This document shows, in pieces, positions 12,201 through 22,982 of a DNA stretch of 64,000 nt. The stretch's first letter is position 1; each line of letters begins with the position of its first letter. The stretch is from the NCBI RefSeq assembly GCF_964275005.1, contig NC_092706.1:25268942-25332941 (forward strand). The letters run 5' to 3'. The notes under the pieces are model-generated. The model did not search any database, had not been told where the DNA came from, and saw only the letters and a list, made by a program, of their open reading frames with translations. A program made the position numbers and the translations under genes. The DNA comes from Diadema setosum. Lineage: Eukaryota > Echinodermata > Echinoidea > Diadematoida > Diadematidae.

Positions 12201-15179
12201 ACCTTCGTGACGGCACGCACTAAACTGCGATCGGGCGTCTGACGATGAGCGAGACTAAAGACTGGAAAGTAGGTTAGGGTTAGTGTTACGGTTACGGTAG
12301 GGTTAGGGTTAGGATAAGGGTTAGGGTTAGGGTAAAGGGTAGATTGTGTATGGCATGGGGTAGGGTTAGGGCACGTGTACGCTGTTGGCTATATGTACAA
12401 CTGTGTGGTACACAGCACAGGTGGGACTGAGAAAAATGGAAAAAAAAAATCTGTAAATTCTCTCGAAGTGAAAATGTCATTGATATTTGAATTTACCAAC
12501 TTAAGTTGATGTCTGAGGTACACCCAAACACTCTTATTTCTGTTCCTGCTTTTCTACTTTTATTTGATAAAAAATAAATTCATCCCTGCCTTCGTTTTAA
12601 GTTACAAAAAAATATAAATTCTGACAATACAGTCCAAAACCTTTTACAAACCAAATCATTCTTGACTTATACTGCTTCACATTTATCTTAACTTTTATTG
12701 AAATTGAAACATTGAATATGTCAATGAATGCTTTTTTAAGGAAAAAGCAGATTTTCATGTTCTTTTTTTCATTCAGTATTAGTTCACTGCAGAACCTAAT
12801 GCCAAGCAGCCATATGTGTAATGCAATTATACCTATGCCTGCAGAGGTGGGGTTAGGGTTAGGGTTAGGACTTGCCACTTTTAGTCTCTAGTCTCGCTCA
12901 TCATTTGCTATCCAATGCAATCTCAGTGATTCGACGGTTCGGAGATCATGCACATTAACTTCCCGGTCTGTAAACCATCGAATCACTACATTTACCACAG
13001 TGCATGTAACCAGGTTCACTTTACATTGACTGAAGTAATACAATTTTTGACTGTAAAGGTTTATACTATACATCATAGTAAGCAGTAGAATTCAGGCTTT
13101 CTTACAAGGGATATTCTTTATAGCATACAGTTCATTTTATACGTACAAAACAAATCCGAAACCCGCCCAAACTTCATCCGCGTTTTTCTCGAAATTGTGT
13201 TTGCGCCCAACAGGGACCAATTTGTTGGTTCGTGTGATCGTCGATGAATTAATGGTGATAAATACATGAAGAGTTTGTTTGCAAAAACCGATAAGTCCAT
13301 ATTTGCCAAATGGAGATATTTGCGATTAAAGGTCAAGAAAAATAAAGAGAATAATAAGAAAATTTTTGCTTCTTTTGATCATAACTTCAAAAATGTACCT
13401 TTATATGTAGTGACCAATATATCATTTAAAAGGTATTATTTTGTACTTTATGACAGAGACCATACTTCAAAATCTTCAAAAATGGACTTATCGGTTTTTG
13501 CGAACAAACTCTTCACATGTATACATCATTCCATGTCTATATGATGCACATCACAACACAATGTATATGTCGTCCTGTCATCACTGCCACTTGAGTCTTG
13601 ACCAGGGAGGGTCAAGCTCTGCCATTTTGTAAGAATAAATTGAACAAATAGAGGGTCACTGAATAATTCATTTTGTTAGATGATACGCGCAATAACTGTT
13701 TTAATCACTGCGACGCAATTTGAAAAACTGTTCAGGTTTACATCGAATTTGTGAACAAATTATTATTCATGATTACAAATTAAACACAAAACTAACCAAT
13801 GTCTTTATACTGAATGCCCGAGCCTCGTTCTTGATACGCGCTGGTCTTATTGTTGCGCGCACACACAACGCAGCTACGCCCGTGATGTCACCACTAATGA
13901 TGAATTATTCAGTGACCCTCTATTTGTGCGTGCAATTGATTCCAGTGGGCGGGTCAGAGAACAATGCTTACACACTGACGTATCACAAAGCTTTCCGTCT
14001 AGTAATTCTAATTGATATGTCTATGGTCTTGACCAATAAATATGTAAGATTTGATTATTCAGGGAACTTCACTTTTTTCATTGACATTTGTTGGTCAGGA
14101 GGGGAATTGTGAACGAGGGCTGTGGATATTTACAACCTGTATCAGTACATGTACATTGCCTCACAACGTGGAATTGGGACCTAAAGAAATGCTTCAGGGC
14201 CCTGCTGTGGGAGGAAATGACAAACTAATGTCAATACTGAAAAATGTAGAATGAAAACTTAGCTTTATTTCTTTGCTGAATGAGATCCGAAGAACCCTCA
14301 AACTAGTATCACTCAGAACAGGAAACTAGAGTCTAGTTTAATCACAGCATGCAGCTGCACAGGCCCTGGAACAGAAGCAACTGATGATGCATGATGCACA
14401 GGCTTTCACCGAACACCCTACAAACCCAACCGGGGCAGCGCTGCCAGTGGCCCGCCTGCAGGACTGACGGAGTGATGGTTGAATTGCGCCTTGAGCCCGA
14501 GGTAATGACGATGAGACTTGGCTGTACTGACAAATCCAACAATCGAAAGATAAGCTGATACAAATCGTCCTCGCTTGCTGGAAGTTTTGACGGAGTAGTC
14601 TAGACCTAACCTGTCTTTATATTGATACTGTATGCAGCCGACTAAAACCGTGATTTGTGAGCAGTTTCACAGACAGCGCAGAGCTTCAACTCGATCGCGA
14701 AAAGGGCTAAAATTGCTATGCGCAAGAGCAAGATAATTATGCATAATGCATTAATTTGACCCAATTTTGACCTTTTCTTGTTATTCTTACTGCGCCATCT
14801 ACGATTTGTTCCATATGTTTCTCTCTATATTCACGTAACATATTGCCTACTTATATATCACTTCATTATTCCAAGAAATCAAATAAGTCAACATACCTGT
14901 CTTTGACATCTCTTGTCTTTCCAGGTAAAGGTGTTCTTTCACCGTACTGGAAAGGTTATTCCATTTTTTTTTTTACCTCAGGCACCGACCTCCTCACTCT
15001 CGATACGGCATTCACCCTGCTGGTGATTGCTTCCCAGGCCCGTTCTTTGTCTTTCTGTGTGACGATCTGGCCAAATTTAGGCTTTAGAACGGCCTCAAAC
15101 TCCCTATACCCCTCCACCAGCTCATATTTTTCCAATTCACTGACATTTTTTTTTTCCTTCTGTCGTCGCCTTGAACCAT
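8437..15179 (-). CDS. Myb/SANT-like DNA-binding protein (MSANTD / Harbinger Myb-like), three exons
   Basis: Three minus-strand exons are supported: 15179-14897, 11048-10940 and 9210-8437. Exon 1 encodes a Myb/SANT-like trihelix typical of Harbinger-associated and MSANTD proteins: ELEKYELVEGYREFEAVLKP, then FGQIVTQKDKERAWEAITSR, then VNAVSRVRRSVPEVKKK, and after it WNNLSSTVKEH. Exon 2 supplies TGGGGPVCVMTDIDERVENA, the usual Gly-rich linker and short helix after the domain. Exon 3 is Pro/Ala-rich and ends in a Glu/Lys-rich coiled coil (KLELEKELLTLKIKKGEDGR, then stop). Splice sites fit (ACAG|GTATGT, TTTGAG|GTGG, CCTT|GTAAGT, TTGCAG|GCGT) and phases agree (1, then 2). The frame is interrupted in exon 1 at an A10 and an A11 run, with compensating shifts, and in exon 3 at G runs. 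These are either real decay or homopolymer errors. The function would be sequence-specific DNA binding; whether it belongs to a transposon or a host gene is open. Confidence 0.65.
8600..9130. repeat. GC-rich minisatellite, about 27-30 bp units
   Basis: Tandem, imperfect units of the type GGGGGGCTCTAGCTGCTG...GGTTG with strong strand asymmetry (G on plus). Three longer blocks sharing GGCTCCAGGTACTGTCGGTG show segmental duplication within the array. On the minus strand it encodes ARAPLPP-like repeats in the last exon of the Myb/SANT-like gene. Confidence 0.8.
9395..9425. repeat. Poly-G / poly-C tract
   Basis: About 11 G residues followed by TGCCCCCCTCCCCC. It is similar in look to the poly-G cores of the hAT-like repeats in this window, but no CAGTGGCG end was found next to it. 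Confidence 0.5.
10540..10786. mobile_element. 247-bp MITE, copy 1 (4-bp duplication ACTT)
   Basis: Begins GAAGACTTTGTTTGCAAAAA and ends with the inverse type ...TTTGCGAACAAACTCTTC; ACTT flanks both sides (10536-10539 and 10787-10790). Two more copies lie at 13268 and 41410. The inverted ends are about 33 bases long. Any frame across it is shared by all copies only because the copies are similar. Confidence 0.8.
10940..11048 (-). CDS. Exon 2 of the Myb/SANT-like gene (Gly-rich linker)
   Basis: 109 bases, phase 1 to 2, with no stop in frame. It encodes a GGGGP turn followed by a short helical segment (IDERVENAIGANSAALVGI). The position just after a SANT domain and an SKTGGG join is conserved in this protein family. 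The exon is isolated in about 4 kb of repeat-rich intron on one side and 1.7 kb on the other. Confidence 0.65.
11169..11206. repeat. (GT)n microsatellite
   Basis: About 18 GT/GC dinucleotides in an intron of the Myb/SANT-like gene. Confidence 0.9.
11690..12175. repeat. Long CA-rich (CACACA/CATACA) satellite
   Basis: Roughly 480 bases of imperfect CA, CATA and CAAA repeats. Open frames on both strands here (Thr/His-rich or Cys/Val-rich) are composition artefacts. Confidence 0.9.
12270..12378 (+). repeat. Interstitial telomere-type repeats (TTAGGG)n, block 1
   Basis: Degenerate GGGTTA units (GGTTAGGGTTAG, TTACGG variants, GGGTAAAGGG) over about 110 bases. TTAGGG is the telomere repeat of deuterostomes. 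This is an internal site, bounded on both sides by other repeats. Confidence 0.75.
12847..12869 (+). repeat. Interstitial telomere-type repeats, block 2
   Basis: Three clean GGGTTA units in the same orientation as block 1, about 470 bases downstream, next to the inner inverted repeat. Confidence 0.75.
13268..13514. mobile_element. 247-bp MITE, copy 2 (4-bp duplication ACAT)
   Basis: Same length and termini as copy 1 (GAAGAGTTTGTTTGC ... AACAAACTCTTC), flanked by ACAT (13264-13267 and 13515-13518). It lies 21 bases right of the 11483-13246 element. Confidence 0.8.
13645..13926. mobile_element. MITE with 27-bp terminal inverted repeats
   Basis: CAAATAGAGGGTCACTGAAT at 13645 recurs exactly inverted at 13900-13926, the match extending to ATTCA. 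Inside, GATACGCGC words occur near both ends. About 282 bases, no coding frame. Target duplication not resolved. Confidence 0.65.
13930..14890. other. Intron 1 of the Myb/SANT-like gene, otherwise featureless
   Basis: No further exon, RNA gene or named repeat was recognised. Short frames here resemble nothing I know. Confidence 0.3.
14897..15179 (-). CDS. Exon 1 of the Myb/SANT-like gene (DNA-binding domain)
   Basis: The start ATG at 15179-15177 gives MVQGDDRRKKK, a basic N-terminus. The conserved domain then reads in the next frame from the A10 run (15146-15155) to the A11 run (14963-14973), after which the first frame resumes (WNNLSSTV...EMSKT). Exon length is 283 bases, so the two shifts cancel and the exon ends in phase 1, matching exon 2. 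This strongly suggests one coding exon with homopolymer length changes. Confidence 0.6.
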
Positions 15180-16697
15180 CTTCGATATATCTAATGATCG
15201 CTATCTCCGAGTTACGTTAGACAAGGTTTGTGCGAAAAACAATTAACACGTAATTTCCCATAGGAAATCGTCGCACAGCGCAGCGGTGATCGTCTGCCCA
15301 TTTTGGCCAAGACATCGCGCAAAAATTGTGACGTCATAAGTAAAAAACTTATCTTCGGGCAATGTCATCGATCTTCGCTTAAATCTTTGCTCAGTATTTG
15401 AATACGACTTAAGTAAACTACTTAGCCAAGTAAAATCCTAAGCTCAATAATAGACTTAACTGAAGTATGGATTTGAATACCGGCCCAGGACTTAATTGTA
15501 TTATTAACTCAATTACAATGGCATATTAATGTTGCCTAGAAACTTAAGGGAGAGCTAAGACTAACAGTAAGAAGGTCAAATTCAAAATCACATTGACACC
15601 GCAACGTAACGAAATTTGATTTACAATTGAAACTGAAACTCAGAAAGCAAGTTGGGCCTTGGCTTGGAAATTAGAAGCCAAGGCAAGGCTCCAGGGGCAA
15701 GGCTCAGGACACTGTCAGCGTGGGGTCTGCTGCCTAGCAAAAACATAGGCCTACCATTCCAGGGAGGTCTCTCTTCCACCTCCCTGCATTATAGTCCTAG
15801 CTAGTACTACTACCCGTAGTATACTCTAGTATTTCATAAACTATAATCTAACGTTAGATTCTACGAGCTCCAGAGGTGTACTCTACTACTTTTTAATTTA
15901 ATTTTTTGTAACGTTAGCATGGCCATGCCCATGGTCATGGAGATGTGCTCAGAGTCAAGCCGATTACCGGTATTTACCGAGATTACGATGAATGATCGAG
16001 GAGGGAGAGTGAGGCGGAGCTGAGAGCTGTATACTATAAGCTCTGTTTTCCCCTTGAAATATACTTACAGCATCATACATCTAGGCTTTTATAGATATCA
16101 TCTTTAATTCTCTACGGCGGCGGCGGCCCTACAACAACCCGACGAGTACGTTGAAAAGCCTCAGCTCGCTCGGGTGCAGACGAAAAAAAAAAATGGCTTC
16201 GATATTTATGAAGCACTACTTTTACACTCGAACTGTTTCAAACACGCCAGAACACGCTCAGGCAACTTATATCATTTTGAAGATCAAGGTCAGGCGTACC
16301 TCTCTAACTATAAAAAATTTGCGGAAATGTGCGGAATTTCTCATAATTGATACAGAAACAATATGATGACATCTCCAGCACACAAAACTATACTGCTCAG
16401 GTAACTCCGTTGTTTGTCTACCGATTTCGCTGGTTCATACGGCAATCTCCTCAGCACAGTCTGTTGAACCAGCGAAAGGTATAGACATACCACACTACCC
16501 AAATCTTGAGCCGTAAGTTGTAGCTTTCGAAGGGGGACGTCTTTCGCTGAATGTATATAGACAGCCAAAATTTTTATTATGACGTCATAATGTCGTTGCC
16601 ACGCATCGCTTCAAAGCCCGATTTTTACGAGCGTGTGTTTATGCAGGGAGGTGGTAGAGAGTCTCTTCCACCTCCCTGGCCATACTTTATATTTTAC

Positions 16698-16738
<41 letters not shown>

Positions 16739-17460
16739 CCCACCACAACAAAAAGATCCGAGAATCGCTGACGGCTATGCTGAGAAAATGGGGTTTGACG
16801 TCAGATCATCGAAATGGGTCAAAATTACCGAATTTCTGTTTTTGATTTAATTTTGTAGTCTGATGTTTCGTCTACTATCTGCTGAAATTTCGAATCTAAG
16901 TGATGAAAGAAAAGGAAAGAAAAGGAAAGAAATTAGCGTTTTTCTGAGCTATGATTTTCCGCCTCTCAATGGAACAGAAGTACATGTTATATATCATAAA
17001 ATCATTTTGGATTTAGCGCCGCAGATTGACTCCGCCCCCAGCAATGAGGGAGTGAAGTTTTTGGTCCGTGCGTGGCATCCTGGTTACTGATTTGTCGTGC
17101 CTATATATATACCACTGGCGCTAAGCTTGAATGAACATCGCAGGCTGAGGTTGCTAGGAACATACCCTCTATTTTCATGAGGTAAAAACTGTCTTATTTC
17201 CCCTTGATCACGATTGCGTCGGAAGGAAAACTTTAAAAGACCTGGTTTTCTCGAAATGCTGATTTCGTATAGACCACTCGACATGCTCTCATAAGGTCAT
17301 CGATATCTCCGCAACCGAGAACTTGTATGAGTCATGGTATATACGAATTTAAAGCGGAAGAGTTAGGAAATAATGTCATGCCATTTTCAGAAAATCGACC
17401 TCCCCCGAGACTTTCGGATCCTTTTGTTGTAGCGGGTCACATATACTATATCATACATAC
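15180..17460. other. Intergenic region between divergent genes
   Basis: Upstream of the minus-strand Myb/SANT-like gene and of the plus-strand receptor gene. It holds a GGCGGCGGCGG stretch (16115-16126), a 16-bp palindrome centred on a CRE (ATTATGACGTCATAAT, 16574-16589), a (GT)n run at 16699-16738 and two inverted copies of a GGGAGGT..CCACCTCCC motif (about 15757-15785 and 16644-16677). No exon was recognised. Confidence 0.35.
16699..16738. repeat. (GT)n microsatellite
   Basis: About 20 uninterrupted GT units. Frames with Cys/Val runs across it are artefacts. Confidence 0.95.
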
Positions 17461-17463
17461 AAA

Positions 17464-17935
17464 ATAATAATAATAATAATAATTGATATGATTTATATAG
17501 CGCCAAATCCACTCTGCAGAGTGCTCTAGGCGCGGAAGGAAGAGAAAGTGAAGGAGATAAAGGACATACAAATATCAAGTACATGTAATGAGTGAGTTTA
17601 AACAAGTGAGTTTTTGGACTGCTTTTAAAGGAGTCTGATGAAGAACAATTTTTTACGGCTGAAGGTAAGTTATTCCATAAGGTGGGAGCAGCATGGCCAA
17701 AGGCACGTGTGCCCCATATTGTAGTGAATCTTGGAATTATCAGAGAACCGGAGTTGGATGAGCGTAAAGATCTAGCAGGGATGTATGGAGTAAGTCAATG
17801 TTGTACTGAGGAACAGCGCCCTGAATGCAATGAAAAGTCAAAAGTAAAATCTTAAAAATAATGCGATCTTTGACTGGTAACCAATGAAGTGATCTCAAAA
17901 TAGGGGTGATGTGAGTGTGCTTCTTGGATAGAAGA
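17464..17935 (-). mobile_element. CR1/L2-type LINE, 3' fragment
   Basis: On the minus strand the translation gives the end of a LINE reverse-transcriptase protein: LRSLHWLPVKDRIIFKILLL near 17870, then a continuation with WGTRAFGHAAPTLWNNLPSA near 17690 and SFKSSPKTHLFKLTH near 17600. HWLPV..RI.FKILLL, AP.LWN.LP and FK..LKTHLF are the hallmark C-terminal phrases of CR1/L2/Rex-like LINEs. The (ATT)n at 17464-17482 is the short tandem tail typical of this group. A 5'-truncated, decayed copy with at least one frame change. Confidence 0.75.
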
Positions 17936-18065
17936 ATATCTTGGATATATAAATAACAACATGATGTATAGGCTATACCTACAACATATATGTAGATCTA
18001 TGTAGAGAGAGATCAGTGAAAGAGGGGGAAAAGGTAAAAGAGATAGGGACATAACTATGAATAAA

Positions 18066-18430
18066 TCAAACTCCTGGTGGTACTTCCTCACCATATCTAT
18101 GTTTTATAGTTTACGCGCAAACAACTGGGTTTCTGTGAAGGCCATCTAACTTATTAGTTCTAGAATTCTTTTATTTCCCCACTTCATCATAACCGTTACA
18201 GCCCTAATTATTCGAGTTGACCGTATGTATTCAATTACACTTTGAATTAAACTGTAGAGTTGAGTTTCGCTTTCATTTCTCGCACCATGCGCGCCTTCAA
18301 ACGCAGGGATGATTGGCCATCACATCATATCACGTGACGCACAACAGAAGATGGGGTGTTCGTGCGCACCAACCAAGCGCAGAACAGGGTGCGGTCGAGA
18401 TCACGTGACAATCTCTTTTCTACAGGCCTT
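18066..18430 (+). promoter_or_regulatory. Receptor gene promoter/5' region, copy 1
   Basis: About 365 bases that match 62040-62405 upstream of the second receptor gene at roughly 85% by eye. This is far better than surrounding sequence, so it is probably functional or recently duplicated. Shared features include an inverted CCAAT box (GATTGG, 18311), a perfect E-box TCACGTGA (18330-18337) and a second TCACGTGA (18401-18408). Such palindromes bind USF/MITF/TFE-type bHLH-ZIP factors. No TATA box was assigned. The start site is unknown; the start codon lies at 18543. Confidence 0.55.
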
Positions 18431-18542
18431 ACGATACTTCTTTCCGATAAGCAGCAACAAACATGCATATTTCCACCTACGGTTGACACGAAATACAGGG
18501 TGTACCACATATTCCTGCTCAATTAATGAGCAAATTAGGAAC

Positions 18543-18636
18543 ATGAAGAAAGAAGTAATAGCTTACCGTCCGAACACGTGGATAGTTGTGATGGTCATAT
18601 TCTCCCTAGTTTGGAAAAGTTCATCGGATATTCACC
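18543..18636 (+). CDS. Receptor exon 1: signal peptide
   Basis: Encodes MKKEVIAYRPNTW followed by the hydrophobic core IVVMVIFSLVW and a Ser-rich cleavage region, 31 residues, then donor CACC|GTAAGT in phase 1. The matching exon at 62633 (MGFRLKTWMFMMVILSFSW) supports the start and the call. Confidence 0.8.
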
Positions 18637-21600
18637 GTAAGTACCTCTTCTTTTCAGACTCTTCTCTGACGGCAAATTAAGTCTCAAGGCGATGAAAACT
18701 TTTCAAACATGAGTTTCCAAGTACAATCTGATCTGTTTAGTTTTACTACTGTACCCGAGAACTCATAGGTGTTTGTAAGATAAAATTTCAGATCATATTT
18801 TTTCCGATGAGTAAACAAGGGTTTTCAGTGATTCAATACATATTCAAGTAACCAGGTCGTCAAAGTGGGCGTACGGGCGCTTGTTAAATCCATGAAACTA
18901 ATACCCTCTGCAATGTGTAATCTTGCTGTGTTTTGATTTACATGACTTACCAAAAATCTACAACAGCTATAGCTTGGTCACTGAGAATGTGATGGTAATT
19001 TATTGGTCTACTTTAAGTAAGGGAACGTCATTGTACAAAACGTTTTTTACCACTCATTTCAGATCACCCTTTCGGCTGTTCAACTGATGACTTCACTGTA
19101 GAGATCTCAGCAGTTTCAGGGTTTCAAGTACTTACCGACAGGTGGGATATAGAAGCACCTGACGGCGAGAGAGTGGTCCTACAGCTGCAATCTGCAGTAA
19201 ATCAGCGCATTGAAGTAACCGTAAGGGATGAAATATCAGCCTCAAAACGCGACGTTGTCCTTTCGAATTACGCCAGATCTCTACCTGTCTTCTCACTCGG
19301 CCACAAATTAAGACTCAGACTACAACATGTATATACATCACCTGACAAAATACATGCGTACCTATATCCACTTAAAGCCAAAGTCACGGCATTATGTGTA
19401 CGAGGTAACTGCTCTTATTGATTTTCATAGCACACAGTCAAATACATTGTTGTTTTCCTATCTAAAAACTTGTCTAATGTGATTACATTCTGCAGTTTTG
19501 TATCAATGTTCTGATACGATCAACATAGAGGACTACATTACAATAATGTATCCTTGGAAGGAAATGGTCTGTGGTATTAAGAGCTTTAAACAATAGAAAA
19601 GTAAGCACTTGTCACAAAACGGAAAAATATCACCTTTAGTATTACAAGTAGTTTATCTGTAGTTTGTTTATTCACATAAATATCAATACTACAACTAAAT
19701 CTATCAAATTTCCAGAAAGTGACGAGATACAATTAAAATTATGCAACGGCCATTATATATAATTAGGTATAAAACATACAAGTGTATCATAGTAACATGG
19801 CTAAATACACAGACGTATATGAGAAATTAGAATGACAAGAAAAGGAGAAAAGGAACAGGCAGAGAGCTTAATTTTGTGTGTGTGTGATTTAGGTAAAAGT
19901 TTCCATTTCCATGCAATTCACGAAAGAATATAAGTTTATGTCTTCTATACTGACTGCCAGTAGGAGGCTACTCACAAAGCAAAGCCCATTTGCGTTGTGT
20001 ATTGTCTTTACGATACTCAGTGTTTTCAAATCTCTATATCCAGTATTAGTGTTAAACACAACAGACAGGGGTACTACCTTCATTTTAACGTATAATACTA
20101 CAGTTTGTCATAGAAATCAAGAATGTTATGCGTGTTGTCATTAATAGTCTCACTACCACCAGAGGGTGATATACCCAGTGGTACGTGTAGCAAATCAAAA
20201 CTCCAAAACAAACTAAAGGAAATTTAAAGAGTAAAAAAAAAGGTGCGAAAGAAATGATGAACACAGTTTTATGTGAATTGTAATGTGTTAATAAGATTTA
20301 AATTCAATGAAAATGTGAAGTTTCTTAATTGGAATACACTTAACAGTTATAGAGCATACATAACAAAGCCATACTTAGGCAGAACATTGCACATAGACAA
20401 TGTGGTCGTTACTTTGTTGCTAATTTGCTTTTTTGTCTGCTTTCTGGAGGCACATAGGTAAATGATTTTTACAAAGTGTACTATTGGGAGAATATGTAAG
20501 ATATTGACGTCGTTACTTTTTTGTTTCTTTGCCTCTGGGAGGCACGTTAAAAACTTTGTACCGTGTATAACTTGGTGCGTATGTAGTACTGGATATTGAA
20601 CATAACTTTCCACATGGCTGTACACTCGAACCTTCCTATAAATGACTACGTGTTTCGAAGTAAATCAATTTTGTGTGTACATGAGCTGTCACTGTAGACA
20701 GACAGCCTTTAACTGTTTAGAGTTACAATGGAAGCACAGAATATACAAAATGTACATCCATTTTTAGCAATTTAATATAGCTAAAGATGCTGGAAAATGA
20801 TAAAGAATATCATGACCGCGCAATGCATCTGTAACACTTTCTTCGTGTTAAGTGCTTCTAAAATCTCGACAAGATATAATATAATCATACAGACAAAAGT
20901 GTGTACAAAATCTGAAATTACACATCATGTTCCATCAATATTAGAAGTAATATATATCTATCTCACGCATCATATTATGCATACAGTTGTACCTGTCAAT
21001 GAGCCTGGGTAGGGACACACTTTTTATGTAGTCAGGGCTCCCGACCCATCCGCTGCCCAAGGGACAAAGTGAGGCCACAACTGATCTTATATACAAACAG
21101 ATTTGTAAATAATTGTTCTTGTTCTTTCTATGTAAGACATATAAGACATGTAAAGCCACCCCAGTTTAGCATCATTGACCGCTTACGAAAAGTCTAGCTT
21201 GCCCCCGTAAACACATTATCTAGAATTAACATACGTGTTTGAAGTACATGGATTGTGTTTATTATCCTGCTGATTCCGGAATTGAACCATTGCTTAATTT
21301 CCTATGACTTCAACTTAGAGCGTACACCCGAAGAGGATTCTGCATGCAGATTAAGTTTTGCCTTCTATCATGACTATCGTTAAAGACTTTTGACACGGAT
21401 GTATAGGCCTACCCAATGTCATGGTTTAAGGGAAACTTAAAAAAGTATCTCGTAATAATAACAATAACAATAATAGTGATAATATTATATATATATATAT
21501 ATATGTACACTATATATACACTATATATACGTACATATCTATGGTTATGGTCATTTATTTAATTCGTCTGGAGAGGCAGAGAAAATGCGCTGTGATAATA

Positions 21601-22951
21601 TATATATTTTCCGATCAATTTCATTGCTTTGTCTTTTCAATTTCATATTAAAAGCATTTATGTTTGTCAAATTTGCTCAGCCATCGAAATACTGTACTTC
21701 AAAATCGTTTGTCTTCGTTCAAATTTAGGGGCCTACTAATTTGGCAACCGACATCGCATTTGCGCATTCTAATTCATTGAATACGCACACATTTTTGGCA
21801 ATGGTTATTTAACTTCTTCTCCGTCTGTCGCCAGCTCTTTCTGAGTATTCAAATTTATAAAAAGAGCATTCAAATTAAACATGTAAGAGTTCCATTAAAA
21901 AGTAAATTAATTGTACTATGTTCTAAACTAAATATTCAAAACGTCTATCACACACATAATGATGCAAATAAGGATGTTAAATGAAGATCAACGAGCAGTA
22001 TGACGATCATTATTTAGATGAAGATATAAAATGAAATTACAAACTCAATATGATGATCTGATAATGACATTAAAGGTGTTAACTAGAGATAAAGAAAGCC
22101 ATGTGATGACATGAAAAGAGGATTTTATATTGATTTTACATTATATGATTAGCGAAAGAAAGAAAGTCTTGATCGAATAAATAAATGTTGCTGCTGTTAA
22201 TGAGGATGATGTTTAAGATTAGAAAGTAAAAGTACCATTTAATGATTAGCTGGATGCAATCACACTTGCTTATTCATAAGTGTACATGTATTGAAAAATT
22301 GAATGCTTAGTTGTAAAACCTCTCGCTCACAAACAAAATTGAAAGTGCTTTTAAGTGCCCATCGATCCCATCGCACAGATTTGAAGGCACAAACTTCTTA
22401 ATTACTGCCAAAACACGAGAATGAATGCTTACATCCGATTCTGAACTTGTGACCATTGATTTGGGTGCCTAAATCAAATTTAAAAGAATTTACTGTTAAA
22501 TCGTTTAACCAAAGTCACTGCACCGCTCTTCAAACGTACGGATTCGAATGAAAAAAATGAATAAAATGAAAATGAATGAAAACTTTACGAAATTGTCCGG
22601 GAAAACTTATAAACATTTTGTACACTTGTTTTTAGTTGTTAATTCTCTACACTCTGGTACACAGATACGCCTTCTGTAGAACTCATCGGAGAACGGCCCC
22701 CTCTCGAAGGCTTTGTGCTGCGATCAGCTACCAACAGCTTTGTTTGCGGCGAAGGATTTACTGAACAGGTTGCTGATTCGATCTGTGGAGAGCTCGGCTT
22801 CCCAGCATATCAGGAAATTTCCAGCGATAGGGTGCCTCCTAATTTCACTGCAGCCACCTGGATTAAGGCAACAGGTTGTCAACAATGTAAGTGAATCTTT
22901 TGTTCCCTGTGTTTGATTAACGCAATTTTATGTCATATTGAGGTTCTAAAG

Positions 22952-22982
<31 letters not shown>

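Larger units (their letters stand above)
11483..13246. mobile_element. Putative 1.8-kb element bounded by 20-bp inverted repeats
   Basis: CATCGACGATCACACGAACC starts at 11483 and its exact inverse ends at 13246, with AATT on both outer sides (11479-11482 and 13247-13250). An inner inverted pair (ATGAGCGAGACTA near 12244 and near 12893) suggests a further fold or nested element. The interior holds about 480 bases of CA-rich repeat and two stretches of TTAGGG repeats. No transposase is visible. AATT could be a 4-bp duplication or an extension of the palindrome. Confidence 0.55.

Noticed and set aside
13266-13544. Conserved Lys/Phe-rich frame shared by three sites (10.5, 13.3 and 41.5 kb)
   Set aside because: The conservation comes from copies of the same MITE; the frame crosses inverted terminal repeats.
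1991-15179. One autonomous Harbinger element comprising the HARBI1-like exon and the Myb/SANT-like gene
   Set aside because: They are 6 kb or more apart, in opposite orientation, with independent elements between them and no shared terminal repeats.
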